Assembly: GCF_000718985.1 (NCBI RefSeq)
Contig: NZ_JODL01000015.1
Coordinates: 62,001-126,000, forward strand
Source of the DNA: Streptomyces megasporus
Lineage (GTDB): Bacteria; Actinomycetota; Actinomycetes; Streptomycetales; Streptomycetaceae
DNA length: 64,000 nt
Direction of reading: 5' to 3'
In this document: positions 27,299-36,469 of the stretch, piece after piece
Position numbering within the stretch: position 1 is the first letter of the stretch
Layout of the letters: each line of letters starts with the position of its first letter
The notes under the pieces: generated by a model
What the model was told of the DNA's origin: nothing
Databases searched by the model: none
The model's input: only the letters and a program-made list of their open reading frames with translations
Program-made: the position numbers and the translations under genes

Positions 27299-27601
27299 TC
27301 GTCCTCCTTGACGTTTGGCACATGGGCGCACGCGAGCGTGCTGGGGCGTCCTGCCGCAAAGGACGGGGACGGATCGCGGGAGGCGTTCCGCGTCACAACC
27401 AGAGTGCGGTATTCGCTATTGGTCCGCACCCGCAGGGATCGAATGGCGGGGACGGACGGGCAGAAAAAACAATTCCCCCGAACGGAGGCGGATACTCGTC
27501 TTCCGCGCCGCGGGGGAATGTTCTCGCCGGATACCGGACAGATGGACACCGGACAGTTGGACACCGGCCGGACGGACACCGGCCGGATCCGGGATCGGGT
27601 G
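27299..27601. other. hppA promoter region with 15-bp tandem repeats
   Basis: About 300 bp between the anti-sigma factor stop and hppA. It must contain the hppA promoter. Three 15-bp tandem units with core GGACACCGG lie at 27542-27586 (two differ by few bases), followed by a partial fourth. No gene is supported. Confidence 0.6.
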
Positions 27602-28033
27602 TCAGGGTTCGATGGGTTCCGGGGCGGTGGGCCAGCTCATCGCGATGAGGCCACCGTGGGCGTCGGCGGTCACCTCGAGGTCGTCCACCAACCCGCTGAT
27701 CACCGCGAGTCCCATGTCGCCCTCGTCATCGTTCTCCGCGCCCTCCCCGCCGGGAGAGCCGTGGGCCGGCCCGCGCACGGCCTGCGGGACGTCGTCGCCG
27801 ACCTCGATGCGGAACGCCTTCTCGTCCTCGATCAGCGCCAACCGGACGGGCGTTTCGAGGCCGTGCCCGATGTGGAGGCCGACCGCCCTGCTGCACGCCT
27901 CACCCACCGCGAGTCTCACCTCGTCGAGCACGGCCTCGTCGACACCCGCCCGACGCGCCACGGCCGCCGCCACCAGACGCGCTGTTCTGACGTGCTCGGG
28001 CAGCGGGCTGAAACGCAGTTCGACGGTGGCCAT
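27602..28033 (-). CDS. Anti-sigma regulatory factor, BldG partner type
   Basis: A 143-residue HATPase_c kinase of the RsbW/SpoIIAB type. The N-box is EVRLAVGEACSRAV and the G-box is DMGLAVISGLVDD. A Gly/Glu-rich insert separates the two. It is the counterpart of the S. coelicolor gene directly downstream of bldG (SCO3548), whose product phosphorylates or binds BldG. The gene is 146 bp downstream of bldG, with a terminator hairpin in between. Confidence 0.9.
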   Translation of the reverse strand: MATVELRFSPLPEHVRTARLVAAAVARRAGVDEAVLDEVRLAVGEACSRAVGLHIGHGLETPVRLALIEDEKAFRIEVGDDVPQAVRGPAHGSPGGEGAENDDEGDMGLAVISGLVDDLEVTADAHGGLIAMSWPTAPEPIEP

Positions 28034-28089
28034 GCCATCCCCCTCGGTAAGTACGTGCGGGCACCTGACGCCCCGCGTGTCCGTGGCGC

Positions 28090-28133
28090 CAAGGGTGCCG
28101 GACCGCGCACGTGTGCACGGCCCGGCACCCTTG
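28090..28133 (-). terminator. Partial terminator between bldG and anti-sigma gene
   Basis: 12-bp perfect stem CAAGGGTGCCGG (28090-28101) with complement at 28122-28133 and a loop that can pair further. Both a monocistronic bldG message and a read-through message are known in S. coelicolor, and this hairpin fits that pattern. Confidence 0.75.
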
Positions 28134-28179
28134 ACAACCGCCTTGTGCGGGCTTGTTCCGGCTCGGCTTCCCGACCGGC

Positions 28180-28521
28180 TCAGTCGGTGGCGGCCACGGC
28201 CTCGTCGACCGAGGTGTGAATGGGGAACACCTTGGTCAGGCCCGTGATACGGAAGATCTTGAGAATGCGCTCCTGGTTGCAGACCAGGCGCAGCGAGCCC
28301 TCGTGGGCACGCACCCGCTTGAGCCCGCCGACGAGCACACCCAGGCCGGTGGAGTCGAGGAAGTCAACGCCCTCCATGTCCACGACCAAGTGGTAGCTGC
28401 CGTCGTTCACCAGCTCGACCAGTTGCTCACGCAACTTGGGCGCGGTGTATACATCGATCTCGCCACCCACCGAGACGATCGTGCGATCGCCGACGGTACG
28501 GGTCGACAGGGACAGGCCCAC
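28180..28521 (-). CDS. bldG: Anti-sigma factor antagonist BldG
   Basis: A 113-residue STAS-domain protein. The phosphorylated Ser is in [13 protein letters not shown]. It differs from my recollection of S. coelicolor BldG at only a few positions. BldG controls aerial mycelium formation, antibiotic production and stress sigma factors through partner switching. The GTG start has GGAGGATCC upstream. The downstream anti-sigma factor is its usual genomic partner. Confidence 0.97.
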   Translation of the reverse strand: MGLSLSTRTVGDRTIVSVGGEIDVYTAPKLREQLVELVNDGSYHLVVDMEGVDFLDSTGLGVLVGGLKRVRAHEGSLRLVCNQERILKIFRITGLTKVFPIHTSVDEAVAATD

Positions 28522-28585
28522 GGATCCTCCAGCACCTTGCTATCGAGCGGTCCGCCCCCTGGGATTCCCCGCCAAGAGCGGGAAG

Positions 28586-28682
28586 GGGGCCTCCCCACCG
28601 GTGGCGGAGAGTATCCCCGCCCGGGGTGGGGCTGGGGCCTCCCCACCGAAGGCAGGGCTGGGGCCTCCCCACCGAAGGTAGG
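28586..28682. repeat. GC-rich short repeats upstream of bldG
   Basis: Two exact-length 26-bp tandem units (28631-28656 and 28657-28682, one mismatch) beginning GCTGGGGCCTCCCCACCG, plus a diverged third copy of the GGGGCCTCCCCACCG core at 28586-28600. The core can fold on itself. Comparable GC-rich intergenic repeats occur in many Streptomyces genomes. Confidence 0.75.
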
Positions 28683-28776
28683 GGACGGATCGGCAGCCGC
28701 AGAAGCATTCAATCACTTACCCAGGGGCCTGCACGACGCCTTGCGGGCATTGTCCGTCGCGCCGGTGACACACTCG

Positions 28777-31194
28777 ATGCCGATGGCCAACGACCACCAT
28801 GCGACGTCGGCAGACGCACGCCCCTCGCCCCTGTCTCCCCGAGCGGTCCTCCAAAGCCTCACCGCCGGGGCGGACCGGGCCATGCGCATCACCCATACGG
28901 AGCACTTGCCCCCACGGAACGGTCGTCATGCGGACTGGCCTGGTCGGATTCGGCAAGAAGTGATCGACGCGATCCGAGCGGCCGGTATCGAGCGTCCATG
29001 GGAGCACCAGGCCCGCACCGCCGAGCACGCCCTGCGCGGCGAGTCGGTGGTCATCGCCACCGGCACGGCGTCCGGCAAGTCCCTGGCCTACCTGGCCCCG
29101 GTGCTCAGCGCCCTGCTGGACGGCTCCGAGGCCCCGAACGGACGCGGTGCCACCGCCCTGTACCTCGCCCCGACCAAGGCACTCGCCGCCGACCAGCGGC
29201 GGGCCGTGGGCGAGGTGGCCGCGCCGTTGGGCCACGCGGTCCGCGCGGCCGTGTACGACGGCGACACCCCGGTCGAGGAGCGCGAGTGGGTGCGCCGGTA
29301 CGCCAATCTCGTGCTCACCAACCCCGACATGCTCCACCACGGGATGCTCCCCGCCCACCCTCGCTGGTCCTCCTTCCTGCGCGCCCTGCGCTACGTGGTC
29401 GTCGACGAGTGCCACACCTACCGCGGCGTGTTCGGCTCCCACGTCGCCCAGGTGCTGCGCCGGCTGCGACGCGTGTGCGCCCGCCACGGCAGCGCCCCGG
29501 TCTTCCTCCTGGCCTCCGCCACCGCGGCGGAACCGGGCGAGGCGGCGACGCGGCTCACCGGTCTGCCCGTCGCCGAGATCACCGAGGACGCCTCACCGCG
29601 CGGCGAGGTGGTCTTCGCCCTGTGGGAGCCGCCGCTGACGGAGATGCGCGGCGAGCGCGGCGCCCCCGTGCGGCGCACGGCCACCGCCGAGACCGCCGAC
29701 CTCCTCACCGACCTGGCCGTACGGGGAGTGCGGACCGTCGCCTTCGTCCGCTCCCGACGCGGCGCCGAGTTGATCTCGGTGATCGCCCGGGAGCGGCTGG
29801 CCGAGGTGGACCGTGCCCTGGCCGGACGGGTCGCCGCCTACCGCGGCGGCTACCTGCCCGAGGAGCGGCGCGCCCTGGAGCGGGCCCTGCACTCCGGCGA
29901 CCTCCTCGGTCTGGCCGCCACCACCGCCCTCGAACTGGGCATCGACGTCTCCGGCCTGGACGCCGTCCTGCTCGCCGGGTATCCCGGCACCCGGGCCTCG
30001 CTGTGGCAGCAGGCCGGACGCGCCGGGCGGGCGGGGCAGGGCGCCCTGGCCGTCCTCGTCGCCCGGGACGACCCCCTGGACACCTATCTCGTCCACCACC
30101 CCGACGCGATCTTCCGCCGCCCCGTGGAGTCCACCGTCCTGGACCCGGACAACCCCTATGTCCTCACCCCCCATCTGTGCGCCGCCGCGGCGGAGATCCC
30201 CCTCACCGAGGCCGACTTCGCGCTGTTCGGTCCGACCGTTCCCGAGCTGATGCCGCTGCTGGAGCGGCGCGGGCTGCTGCGCCGCCGGGGAACGGGCTGG
30301 TACTGGACCCGCCGCGAGCGAGCCACCGACCTCACCGACATCCGCGGCCGGGGCGGCAGGCCCGTCCAGGTGGTGGAGGCCGACACCGGTCGGCTGCTGG
30401 GCACGGTCGACGCCGCTGCCGCCCACACCACCGTCCACGACGGCGCGGTCCACCTCCACCAGGGCCGCACCTACGTGGTCCGGCGTCTCGACCTGGACGA
30501 CTCGGTCGCCCTGGTCGAGGAGGCCGCCCCGCCCTGGACGACGATGGCGCGGGACACCACCTCGATCTCCGTGCTGGAGACCGACGCCGAGGTCCCGTGG
30601 GGCGCGGCGCGACTGTGCTTCGGCTCGGTCGAGGTCACCAACCAGGTCGTCTCCTACCTGCGCCGCAGGCTCGTCACCGGCGAGGTGCTCGGCGAGGCCA
30701 AACTCGACCTGCCACCGCGCACCCTGCGCACCCGCGCGGTGTGGTGGACGGTCACCGAGGAGCAGCTCGACGCCGCCCGCGTGGGTCCGGAGATCCTGCC
30801 CGGAGCCCTGCACGCCGCCGAGCACGCCTCCATCGGCATGCTGCCCCTGTTCGCCACCTGCGACCGCTGGGACATCGGCGGCGTCTCCGTCCCCCTCCAT
30901 CCCGACACCCTTCTGCCGACCGTCTTCGTCTACGACGGCCACCCCGGTGGCGCCGGCTTCGCCGAGCGCGCCTTCCACACCGCCCGCGACTGGCTGACCG
31001 CGACCCGCCAGGCCATCGCCTCGTGCGAGTGCGACAGCGGCTGCCCGTCGTGCATCCAGTCGCCCAAGTGCGGCAACGGCAACGATCCCCTGCACAAGCG
31101 CGGCGCCGTCCGGCTCCTCACCGAACTGCTGCGGCAGGCCCCGCCCGGGCCCGCACCTCGGTCCCGTACGGACCCGCCCGCACCCGCACCGTGA
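28777..31194 (+). CDS. DEAD/DEAH-box helicase with C-terminal DUF1998, MrfA-like
   Basis: A protein of about 805 residues. Helicase motifs are visible in order: ATGTASGKSLAY (I), VVDECHTYRG (II), LASATAAEP (III) and QQAGRAGRAGQ (VI). The C-terminus has the DUF1998 four-Cys module CECDSGCPSC...SPKCGNG. This architecture matches MrfA-type 3'-5' DNA helicases linked to repair of mitomycin damage. In actinobacteria it is the conserved partner of the Tad secretion cluster that converges on it here. The start is uncertain: ATG at 28777 or 28783 lacks a clear ribosome binding site, and the frame is open further upstream, where it would include a TTA codon. The 3' end overlaps the next gene on the opposite strand by 77 bp. 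Confidence 0.9.
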   Translation: MPMANDHHATSADARPSPLSPRAVLQSLTAGADRAMRITHTEHLPPRNGRHADWPGRIRQEVIDAIRAAGIERPWEHQARTAEHALRGESVVIATGTASGKSLAYLAPVLSALLDGSEAPNGRGATALYLAPTKALAADQRRAVGEVAAPLGHAVRAAVYDGDTPVEEREWVRRYANLVLTNPDMLHHGMLPAHPRWSSFLRALRYVVVDECHTYRGVFGSHVAQVLRRLRRVCARHGSAPVFLLASATAAEPGEAATRLTGLPVAEITEDASPRGEVVFALWEPPLTEMRGERGAPVRRTATAETADLLTDLAVRGVRTVAFVRSRRGAELISVIARERLAEVDRALAGRVAAYRGGYLPEERRALERALHSGDLLGLAATTALELGIDVSGLDAVLLAGYPGTRASLWQQAGRAGRAGQGALAVLVARDDPLDTYLVHHPDAIFRRPVESTVLDPDNPYVLTPHLCAAAAEIPLTEADFALFGPTVPELMPLLERRGLLRRRGTGWYWTRRERATDLTDIRGRGGRPVQVVEADTGRLLGTVDAAAAHTTVHDGAVHLHQGRTYVVRRLDLDDSVALVEEAAPPWTTMARDTTSISVLETDAEVPWGAARLCFGSVEVTNQVVSYLRRRLVTGEVLGEAKLDLPPRTLRTRAVWWTVTEEQLDAARVGPEILPGALHAAEHASIGMLPLFATCDRWDIGGVSVPLHPDTLLPTVFVYDGHPGGAGFAERAFHTARDWLTATRQAIASCECDSGCPSCIQSPKCGNGNDPLHKRGAVRLLTELLRQAPPGPAPRSRTDPPAPAP

Positions 31195-31468
31195 GGTCGG
31201 CGACGAGACCCCGCACCTCGCAGCGCATCACCCGCGCCCGCTGTGCGGCGGCCACCTCCCGGGCGGCGGCGCACGCCGCCTCCGCGCCCAGGACGGCCCG
31301 GTCGGCCGCCGCGAGCGCCGCCGTGTCCGCCGCCGCTCCCGCGCGGTGCCGCGCGGTGACGGCCTGCCCCAGACCCAGCGCGCCCACCGCCACCGCGCAC
31401 AGCGCGACGCCGCACAGGACCGCCCACACCGTGGCCGAGCCCCGCTCCCGATCACCCCGGTTCGGCAT
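31118..31468 (-). CDS. TadE-like protein, helicase/secretion neighbourhood
   Basis: A 116-residue protein with one N-terminal membrane segment in the pilin-like context DRERGSATVWAVLCGVALCAVAVGALGLG (shown only to orient: GSATVWAVLCGVAL). It matches the Rv3654c-type family that ends actinobacterial Tad clusters. The start overlaps the preceding TadE gene by 17 bp. Its last 77 bp run antisense to the helicase coding region. Confidence 0.82.
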   Translation of the reverse strand: MPNRGDRERGSATVWAVLCGVALCAVAVGALGLGQAVTARHRAGAAADTAALAAADRAVLGAEAACAAAREVAAAQRARVMRCEVRGLVADLTVRVRAGPYGTEVRARAGPAAAVR

Positions 31469-31814
31469 GGGCCACCGCCTCCGCCTCCAGGCCCACGCCC
31501 AGCGGCCCCGGTCCGGCGGCTCGGGCCGTCACCCTCACCCGCACCAACTCGCCCTCCCTGGACATCTCCACCCGCGCTCCGTGCGGCGCGACCGCCCGTA
31601 CCGCCTGTCGGATCCTCTCCGGCGGTTCGTCCCGGGCCGCCGCTCGCGCCCCGGCTCCCGCCGCGTCCACACACCGGACCTGCGCGACCATCGCCGTCAC
31701 CCCCCACAGCAGCATTCCGAGCAGGGCCACCAGGGACGGCACCACCACGGCCGTCTCGGCCGTGACATGGCCCCGTTCCCGCGCATCCGCTCCGTCCCCG
31801 TCAGAAGCCCGCAT
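31452..31814 (-). CDS. TadE-family minor pilin
   Basis: A 120-residue protein with a prepilin-like N-terminus: RGHVTAETAVVVPSLVALLGMLLWG, where a Glu is five residues into the hydrophobic segment, as in TadE/Flp pilins (shown in part: TAETAVVVPSLVALLGM). It overlaps the upstream DUF4244 gene by 14 bp. It probably forms a minor subunit of a Tad pilus or pseudopilus. Confidence 0.85.
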   Translation of the reverse strand: MRASDGDGADARERGHVTAETAVVVPSLVALLGMLLWGVTAMVAQVRCVDAAGAGARAAARDEPPERIRQAVRAVAPHGARVEMSREGELVRVRVTARAAGPGPLGVGLEAEAVAHAEPG

Positions 31815-32010
31815 CGAGCGCCCGCTCGATCAGTCCCCGCATCGCCGTGCTCACCGGGCCGCTGGTCACGATCTTGTAGAGCACCGCCGCGAACCCCGCC
31901 GCCGCGACCGTGCCCACCGCGTACTCCGCGGTGCTCATACCGGCCTGCGCGTCCTGGCTCCGTGCCCTGCGCACGACCCGATCGATCCCGTCCCTCGTCC
32001 GTGCCCACAT
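31801..32010 (-). CDS. DUF4244 Flp-like major pilin
   Basis: A 69-residue protein. The motif AGMSTAEYAVGTVAAAGFAA is a Flp-pilin-like cleavage and assembly region: Glu and Tyr follow a short basic leader. It is probably processed by a prepilin peptidase encoded elsewhere. GAGGAG lies 7 bp before the ATG. It is the only intracistronic gene here not coupled to the upstream frame, separated by 115 bp. Confidence 0.87.
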   Translation of the reverse strand: MWARTRDGIDRVVRRARSQDAQAGMSTAEYAVGTVAAAGFAAVLYKIVTSGPVSTAMRGLIERALDAGF

Positions 32011-32125
32011 GGTCCTCTCCTCGCTTTCCACGTGCTTCTCCGTCGCCGTTGCTGTCGTTGCTGTTGCGTCGCCGTCGCCGTCGTCCCACCGCCGTTCCGG
32101 TGTCCCGCCGCGCGGGCCACCCGGC

Positions 32126-32944
32126 TCACAGCAGCGCTTCCGCCAGGCCGATGACCACCGGAACCACCCCCGCCAACAGGAAGGCGGGGAGGAAACACAG
32201 TCCCAACGGCCCCGTGACCAGTACCGCCGCCCGCCGGGCCCGCTCCGTGGCCGCCCTCGCGCGGCGGGCCCGGTACTCGGCCGCCAGCCGCCCGACCGGT
32301 TCCACCGCCGGCACTCCGGTCGTCCCCGCCCGTTCCAGGCAGCGCGCCAGCCCCGCCGCTCCCGGCACCTCACCCAGCCGTCCCCAGACGGCGGCCGGGT
32401 CGCCGCCGAGCCTCAACTCGGCCGAGGCCCGCACCAGCCGTTCGCCGAGCGGCCCGCCGATCGAGCCGCCCACCGCGCCCGCCGCCTCGCGCGGACTCGA
32501 CCCGGCCGCCAGACAGGCGGCGAGCAGTTCCGCGACGATCGGCAGTTGTCCGGTCAGGCGCGACTCGACGCCGCGATCGCCCGTTTCGAGAAACTTGCTC
32601 GGATATGCTCCTTTCGATTCGCCCGCCTGCGCGGCGCGGGTGCGCGCGAGGCGTCGAAGGCCGTACGCGGCGACCGCCCCGAGCAGGCAACCCAACGGGC
32701 CGCCGACCATGACGACCCCCAACGCCACGGCCCCGAACGCCACCGCCGCGTCCCGCACCGGCAACCGTCGCCACGCCCCGGACGTCCGGGAGGGTGTCCG
32801 GGAGACGCCCCCAGGCCCTCGCAGCACCTCCAGGCGCCGCCGAGCCCTCCTCCCCGAGGGCACCGCGCCCGCCAGGCGTGCGGCGGCCGACGCGGGCAGA
32901 GCCTCAAAAGTTGCCCACAGCCTGTGGACGAACGCGCCGCTCAC
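32126..32944 (-). CDS. Tad secretion membrane protein (T2SSF, TadC-like)
   Basis: A 272-residue protein with a T2SSF domain: PIVAELLAACLAAGSSPREAAGAVG followed by two C-terminal membrane spans (shown in part: AELLAACLAAGSSPREA). It forms the platform of the pilus assembly machine with the protein encoded just upstream. The GTG start overlaps the upstream stop in a GTGA arrangement. Confidence 0.87.
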   Translation of the reverse strand: MSGAFVHRLWATFEALPASAAARLAGAVPSGRRARRRLEVLRGPGGVSRTPSRTSGAWRRLPVRDAAVAFGAVALGVVMVGGPLGCLLGAVAAYGLRRLARTRAAQAGESKGAYPSKFLETGDRGVESRLTGQLPIVAELLAACLAAGSSPREAAGAVGGSIGGPLGERLVRASAELRLGGDPAAVWGRLGEVPGAAGLARCLERAGTTGVPAVEPVGRLAAEYRARRARAATERARRAAVLVTGPLGLCFLPAFLLAGVVPVVIGLAEALL

Positions 32945-33873
32945 CGCCGGTCCCCCTCCTCCGCCGTCCGGACGATGCGGGAGACCCAGGCCAGCCCGGC
33001 CCACTCCAGCAGTCCCGCCGCCGTCAGACAGGCCCACCCGGCCGGGCTGTGCAGCAGCACTCGCAGGGGCTGCGCCCCCATGGCACCGCCCAGCAGCAGC
33101 CCGAAGGCGGGCAGCAGCGCCAGTACCAGCGCGGTGGACCGCGGCCCCGCCAACTGGGCGCGCAACTCCTCCCGTTGATCGCGTTCCGAACGCAGCGCCC
33201 CGGCCACCCGGTCCAGGCCGTCGGCGAGTCCCGCGCCTCCGTCCACCGCCACCTGCCAGCAGGCGGCCATCCCGATCAGCCCGTCCGCCCCCTCCTGCCG
33301 GGCCGCCCTGCGCAGCGCGCCGGGCACGTCCCCACCGAATCGGGCCGCCGCCTGCACCGCCGCCCCGGCGTCCCCGAAGTCGGGCATGCCGACGGCCGGC
33401 AGGGCCCTCTCCGGTGTACGGCCCGCCCGCAGCTCGCCGGCGACCGCCGTGCACAGGTCGATGACGGCCTCCTCCCGCGCCTCCCGTGCTCGCCTCCGCT
33501 CCCGTCGCCGCAACCGGCGCCCGAGCAGGGGGACGGCCACCGCACCGGCCAACAGCGGCAGCACCGACTCCCCCGACAGCGCCAACACCGCACCGGCCGC
33601 CAGGCACCATCCCTCGCGGCCCAGCCGGGCCCCGAGCCGCCGCCCGACCCGGGCGACGGCCTCCGCCACCGATCGTCCGGGGCCACCCCACCGAAAGACC
33701 GGTTCGGCGCCGTCCGCGCACAGCAACCGTGCCCGGCGCGCCCCCTCCCGGGAGCCGCCCGACAACCGGCTCAGCACGCCGGCGCACACCATCGCCGCGC
33801 ACACCGACCCCGCGTACACCGCCTCGGGCTGCGTCCCCAGTGATGCCCCCAGCGACGTCCCCACCGCCGTCAC
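32941..33873 (-). CDS. Tad secretion membrane protein (T2SSF, TadB-like)
   Basis: A 310-residue protein with N-terminal spans, a T2SSF cytoplasmic region (AVIDLCTAVAGELRAGRTPE) and C-terminal spans. The GTG start at 33873 overlaps the ATPase stop by 4 bp (GTGA), so translation is coupled. A longer frame exists but runs into the ATPase gene. Confidence 0.87.
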   Translation of the reverse strand: MTAVGTSLGASLGTQPEAVYAGSVCAAMVCAGVLSRLSGGSREGARRARLLCADGAEPVFRWGGPGRSVAEAVARVGRRLGARLGREGWCLAAGAVLALSGESVLPLLAGAVAVPLLGRRLRRRERRRAREAREEAVIDLCTAVAGELRAGRTPERALPAVGMPDFGDAGAAVQAAARFGGDVPGALRRAARQEGADGLIGMAACWQVAVDGGAGLADGLDRVAGALRSERDQREELRAQLAGPRSTALVLALLPAFGLLLGGAMGAQPLRVLLHSPAGWACLTAAGLLEWAGLAWVSRIVRTAEEGDRR

Positions 33874-35093
33874 GGCGCACCACCCCCGCCTCGCGCGCAC
33901 AGCCGCTCCAAGCGCGGCCAGCCCCGCTCTCGGAGGAAGCCCTCCGAACCCCACACCACGGCCGGCACCGTCGTCACCAGACCGTGGCGGTCCTGCTCCA
34001 GTACGTGGACCTCGGCGATCCGGCGCCGTCCGCGGCGGTCTCGCGCCAGGTGGATCACCACCGACAGCGCCGCCGCGAGTTGGCTGTGCAGCGCGGCCCG
34101 GTCGAGCCCGGCCGTGGTGCCCAGCGCCTCCAACCGGGCGGGCACGTCGGCCGCCGCGTTGGCGTGCACCGTTCCACAGCCGCCCTCGTGGCCGGTGTTC
34201 AGCGCCGCCAGCAGATCCGTGACCTCCGCGCCGCGCACCTCGCCGACCACGAGCCTGTCCGGCCGCATCCGCAGCGCCTGCCGCACCAGGTCCCGCAGGG
34301 AAACCCGTCCCGCGCCCTCCTGGTTGGCCGGTCTGGTCTCCAACCGGACCACGTGCGGATGATCGGGGCGCAGCTCCGCGGAGTCCTCCGCCAGGACGAT
34401 CCGCTCCCGCGACCCGACCAATCCCAGCAACGTCGACAGCAGAGTGGTCTTTCCCGAGCCCGTCCCGCCGCTGACCAGGAACGACAGCCGGGCCTCCAGA
34501 ACCGCCCGCAGCAGCCCGTCACCGCCGGGCGGCACCGTTCCGGCCGCCACCAGCTCCGACAGGGCGAAGGCGCGCGGTCGCACCACCCGCAGGGACAGGC
34601 ACGTGCAGCCGACCGCCACCGGCGGCAGCACCGCGTGCAGCCGGGTGCCGTCCGGGAGCCGGGCGTCCACCCAGGGACGGGCGTCGTCCAACCTCCGTCC
34701 CGCCGAGGTCGCCAGCCGCTGGGCCAGCCTGCGGACCGCCGCCGCGTCCGGGAAGCGGACCTCGGTGCGCTCCACCCCGTTCCCCCGGTCCACCCAGACC
34801 TCGTCCGGAGCCGTCACCAGCACGTCCGTCACGTCCGGCTCGACCAGCAGCGGTTCGAGCGGGCCCGCGCCGACCATCTCCGAACGCAGGGCCTCCACCA
34901 CGCCCAGCACAGCGCTGTCCCCGAGCAGCCGTCCCTGGGCGCGCAGCGCCGCCGCGACCCTGGCGGGCGTGGGTTCGGCGCCGGTCTCCGCCAGCCGCAG
35001 CCGCACCGCGTCCACCAGCGTCCGCGGGGCTCCGGCTCCGACGGCCGGGCCTTCCGTGCCCGTACCCGCGCGGACATCCGTGCGCGCGCTCAT
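33870..35093 (-). CDS. Tad/CpaF-type secretion ATPase
   Basis: A 407-residue VirB11/CpaF-family ATPase. The Walker A motif is VSGGTGSGKTTLL, the Asp box is RIVLAEDSAEL, the Walker B region is RLVVGEVRGAEV, and the His box is GHEGGCGTVHAN. It powers pilus or pseudopilus assembly. The ATG overlaps the ssd stop by 4 bp. Confidence 0.94.
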   Translation of the reverse strand: MSARTDVRAGTGTEGPAVGAGAPRTLVDAVRLRLAETGAEPTPARVAAALRAQGRLLGDSAVLGVVEALRSEMVGAGPLEPLLVEPDVTDVLVTAPDEVWVDRGNGVERTEVRFPDAAAVRRLAQRLATSAGRRLDDARPWVDARLPDGTRLHAVLPPVAVGCTCLSLRVVRPRAFALSELVAAGTVPPGGDGLLRAVLEARLSFLVSGGTGSGKTTLLSTLLGLVGSRERIVLAEDSAELRPDHPHVVRLETRPANQEGAGRVSLRDLVRQALRMRPDRLVVGEVRGAEVTDLLAALNTGHEGGCGTVHANAAADVPARLEALGTTAGLDRAALHSQLAAALSVVIHLARDRRGRRRIAEVHVLEQDRHGLVTTVPAVVWGSEGFLRERGWPRLERLCARGGGGAP

Positions 35094-36196
35094 ACGGCCA
35101 CGCTCCCCAGTCCGCCGGAGGACGGCGCCCCACCGCTCTCGGGGAGCGCACGCGCCCAGAACTCCGAGCAGAACCGGGCCAGTGGGCCCCGCGCGTCCGC
35201 GCCGGGCGGCCGACCCCCGTCCACCGCCGCCGAGAGTCCTTCCTCGGTGGGAACCTCACCGGCGAGCCGCATCCCCAGCAGCCCGGCGATCTCCGCACCG
35301 CCCAGACCGCCCCCGGAGGGTCTGCGCACCACCACCCGCAGATCCCGCAGCACCATGCCCGCCCGGGAGGCCACCCGCTGCGCCGCCGCGACCGCCCGCA
35401 GTTCGGCGGGGACGACCAACAGGCCCAGGTCGAGCTGCGCCAGCGCCTCGGCGACCGCCTCGTCCAGCCGCCTCGGCAGATCCACCACGACCACCCCGCC
35501 ACGGCGTCTGGCCGCGCCCAGGACCGCGCGCACCGCCTCGGGCGGGACGACCACGCTGCCCCCGCGGTCCCAACTGAGCACGCGCAGCCCGTGCAGCCTC
35601 GGCAGGGACTCCTCCAGGGCCACACCGCCGACCCGGCCGCGCGACTCGGCGAACGCGGGCCAGCGCAGGCCCTCCGTCCGCTCCCCGCCGAGCAGGATGT
35701 CCAGCCCGCCGCCGAGCGGATCGCCGTCGACGAGCACCGTGCGGTGCCCGGCCCGCGCCGCCGCGACGGCCAGCGCACACGCCAGGGTGGACGCCCCGGC
35801 ACCGCCCCGACCGCCCATCACCCCCACGGTCAGCGCCTGCCGTCCGACGCCCTCGGCCGCGTCGGCGATCCGCCCGGCGAGCCAGGACTCCCCGTCCGGC
35901 AGGAGCACCACGTGCTCCGCTCCGATCCCCATGCCGCGCCGCCAGATGCCGGGGTCGTCCACGTCCCTGCCGACCAGCAGCACGCCGGCCCGACGCGCGG
36001 GGGCACGCGCCGAGCGGGCCAGTGGACCGGCCCGGTCGTCCCCGACCAGCACCAGCGGAGCGCTCTCCCACGCGCCAGGCCCCGGCGGACCCCCGTGCGC
36101 CACCTCCGCCTCGGCTCCCGCCGCCGCGCAGAGCCGGAGCAGATCGTCCAGCAGTTTCTCGTCCTCGGTGACGATCAGAACACTTCCGGTCACCAT
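35090..36196 (-). CDS. ssd: Septum-site-determining protein Ssd (CpaE/MinD-like)
   Basis: A 368-residue protein. The N-terminal 110 residues are receiver-like (VLIVTEDEKLLDDLL), and the C-terminal part is a MinD/ParA-type ATPase with the deviant P-loop GVMGGRGGAGASTLACA, where the usual Lys is lacking. It is the family known as Ssd or helicase/secretion-neighbourhood CpaE; in mycobacteria it affects septum formation, and in Tad systems CpaE localises the machinery. It is the first gene of the six-gene pilus operon. Confidence 0.88.
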   Translation of the reverse strand: MVTGSVLIVTEDEKLLDDLLRLCAAAGAEAEVAHGGPPGPGAWESAPLVLVGDDRAGPLARSARAPARRAGVLLVGRDVDDPGIWRRGMGIGAEHVVLLPDGESWLAGRIADAAEGVGRQALTVGVMGGRGGAGASTLACALAVAAARAGHRTVLVDGDPLGGGLDILLGGERTEGLRWPAFAESRGRVGGVALEESLPRLHGLRVLSWDRGGSVVVPPEAVRAVLGAARRRGGVVVVDLPRRLDEAVAEALAQLDLGLLVVPAELRAVAAAQRVASRAGMVLRDLRVVVRRPSGGGLGGAEIAGLLGMRLAGEVPTEEGLSAAVDGGRPPGADARGPLARFCSEFWARALPESGGAPSSGGLGSVAV

Positions 36197-36469
36197 CACG
36201 ATCCCCTTCCGGATTCGCACCTCCCGGTTCGCGGCACATCCGCGAACGCCGTGCTCAATCACCGTGCGGGGGATCGGAAAAACGAGATGATCTTGGTCTA
36301 AATACGTGGACAACTCGGCAGTTGTGAATAACTCGCTCACCCAAACGAGTGGCCTCCGGTGAGCAGCCTGACGAATACCGAGAGTAACGGTCCACAAGGG
36401 TGCGAACGCTCGAACCTCGGAAGGTCGAGCAGGGCGCGGGAAAGGCGTCGAACGACGCGAAAGCCCCCG

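Noticed and set aside
28586..28682. Repeats that might suggest a CRISPR array
   Set aside because: Units are tandem or irregular without spacers, and no cas genes are present.
28626..33464. 1612-codon plus-strand open frame
   Set aside because: Out of frame with the helicase and antisense to the Tad operon; Arg/Pro-rich shadow.
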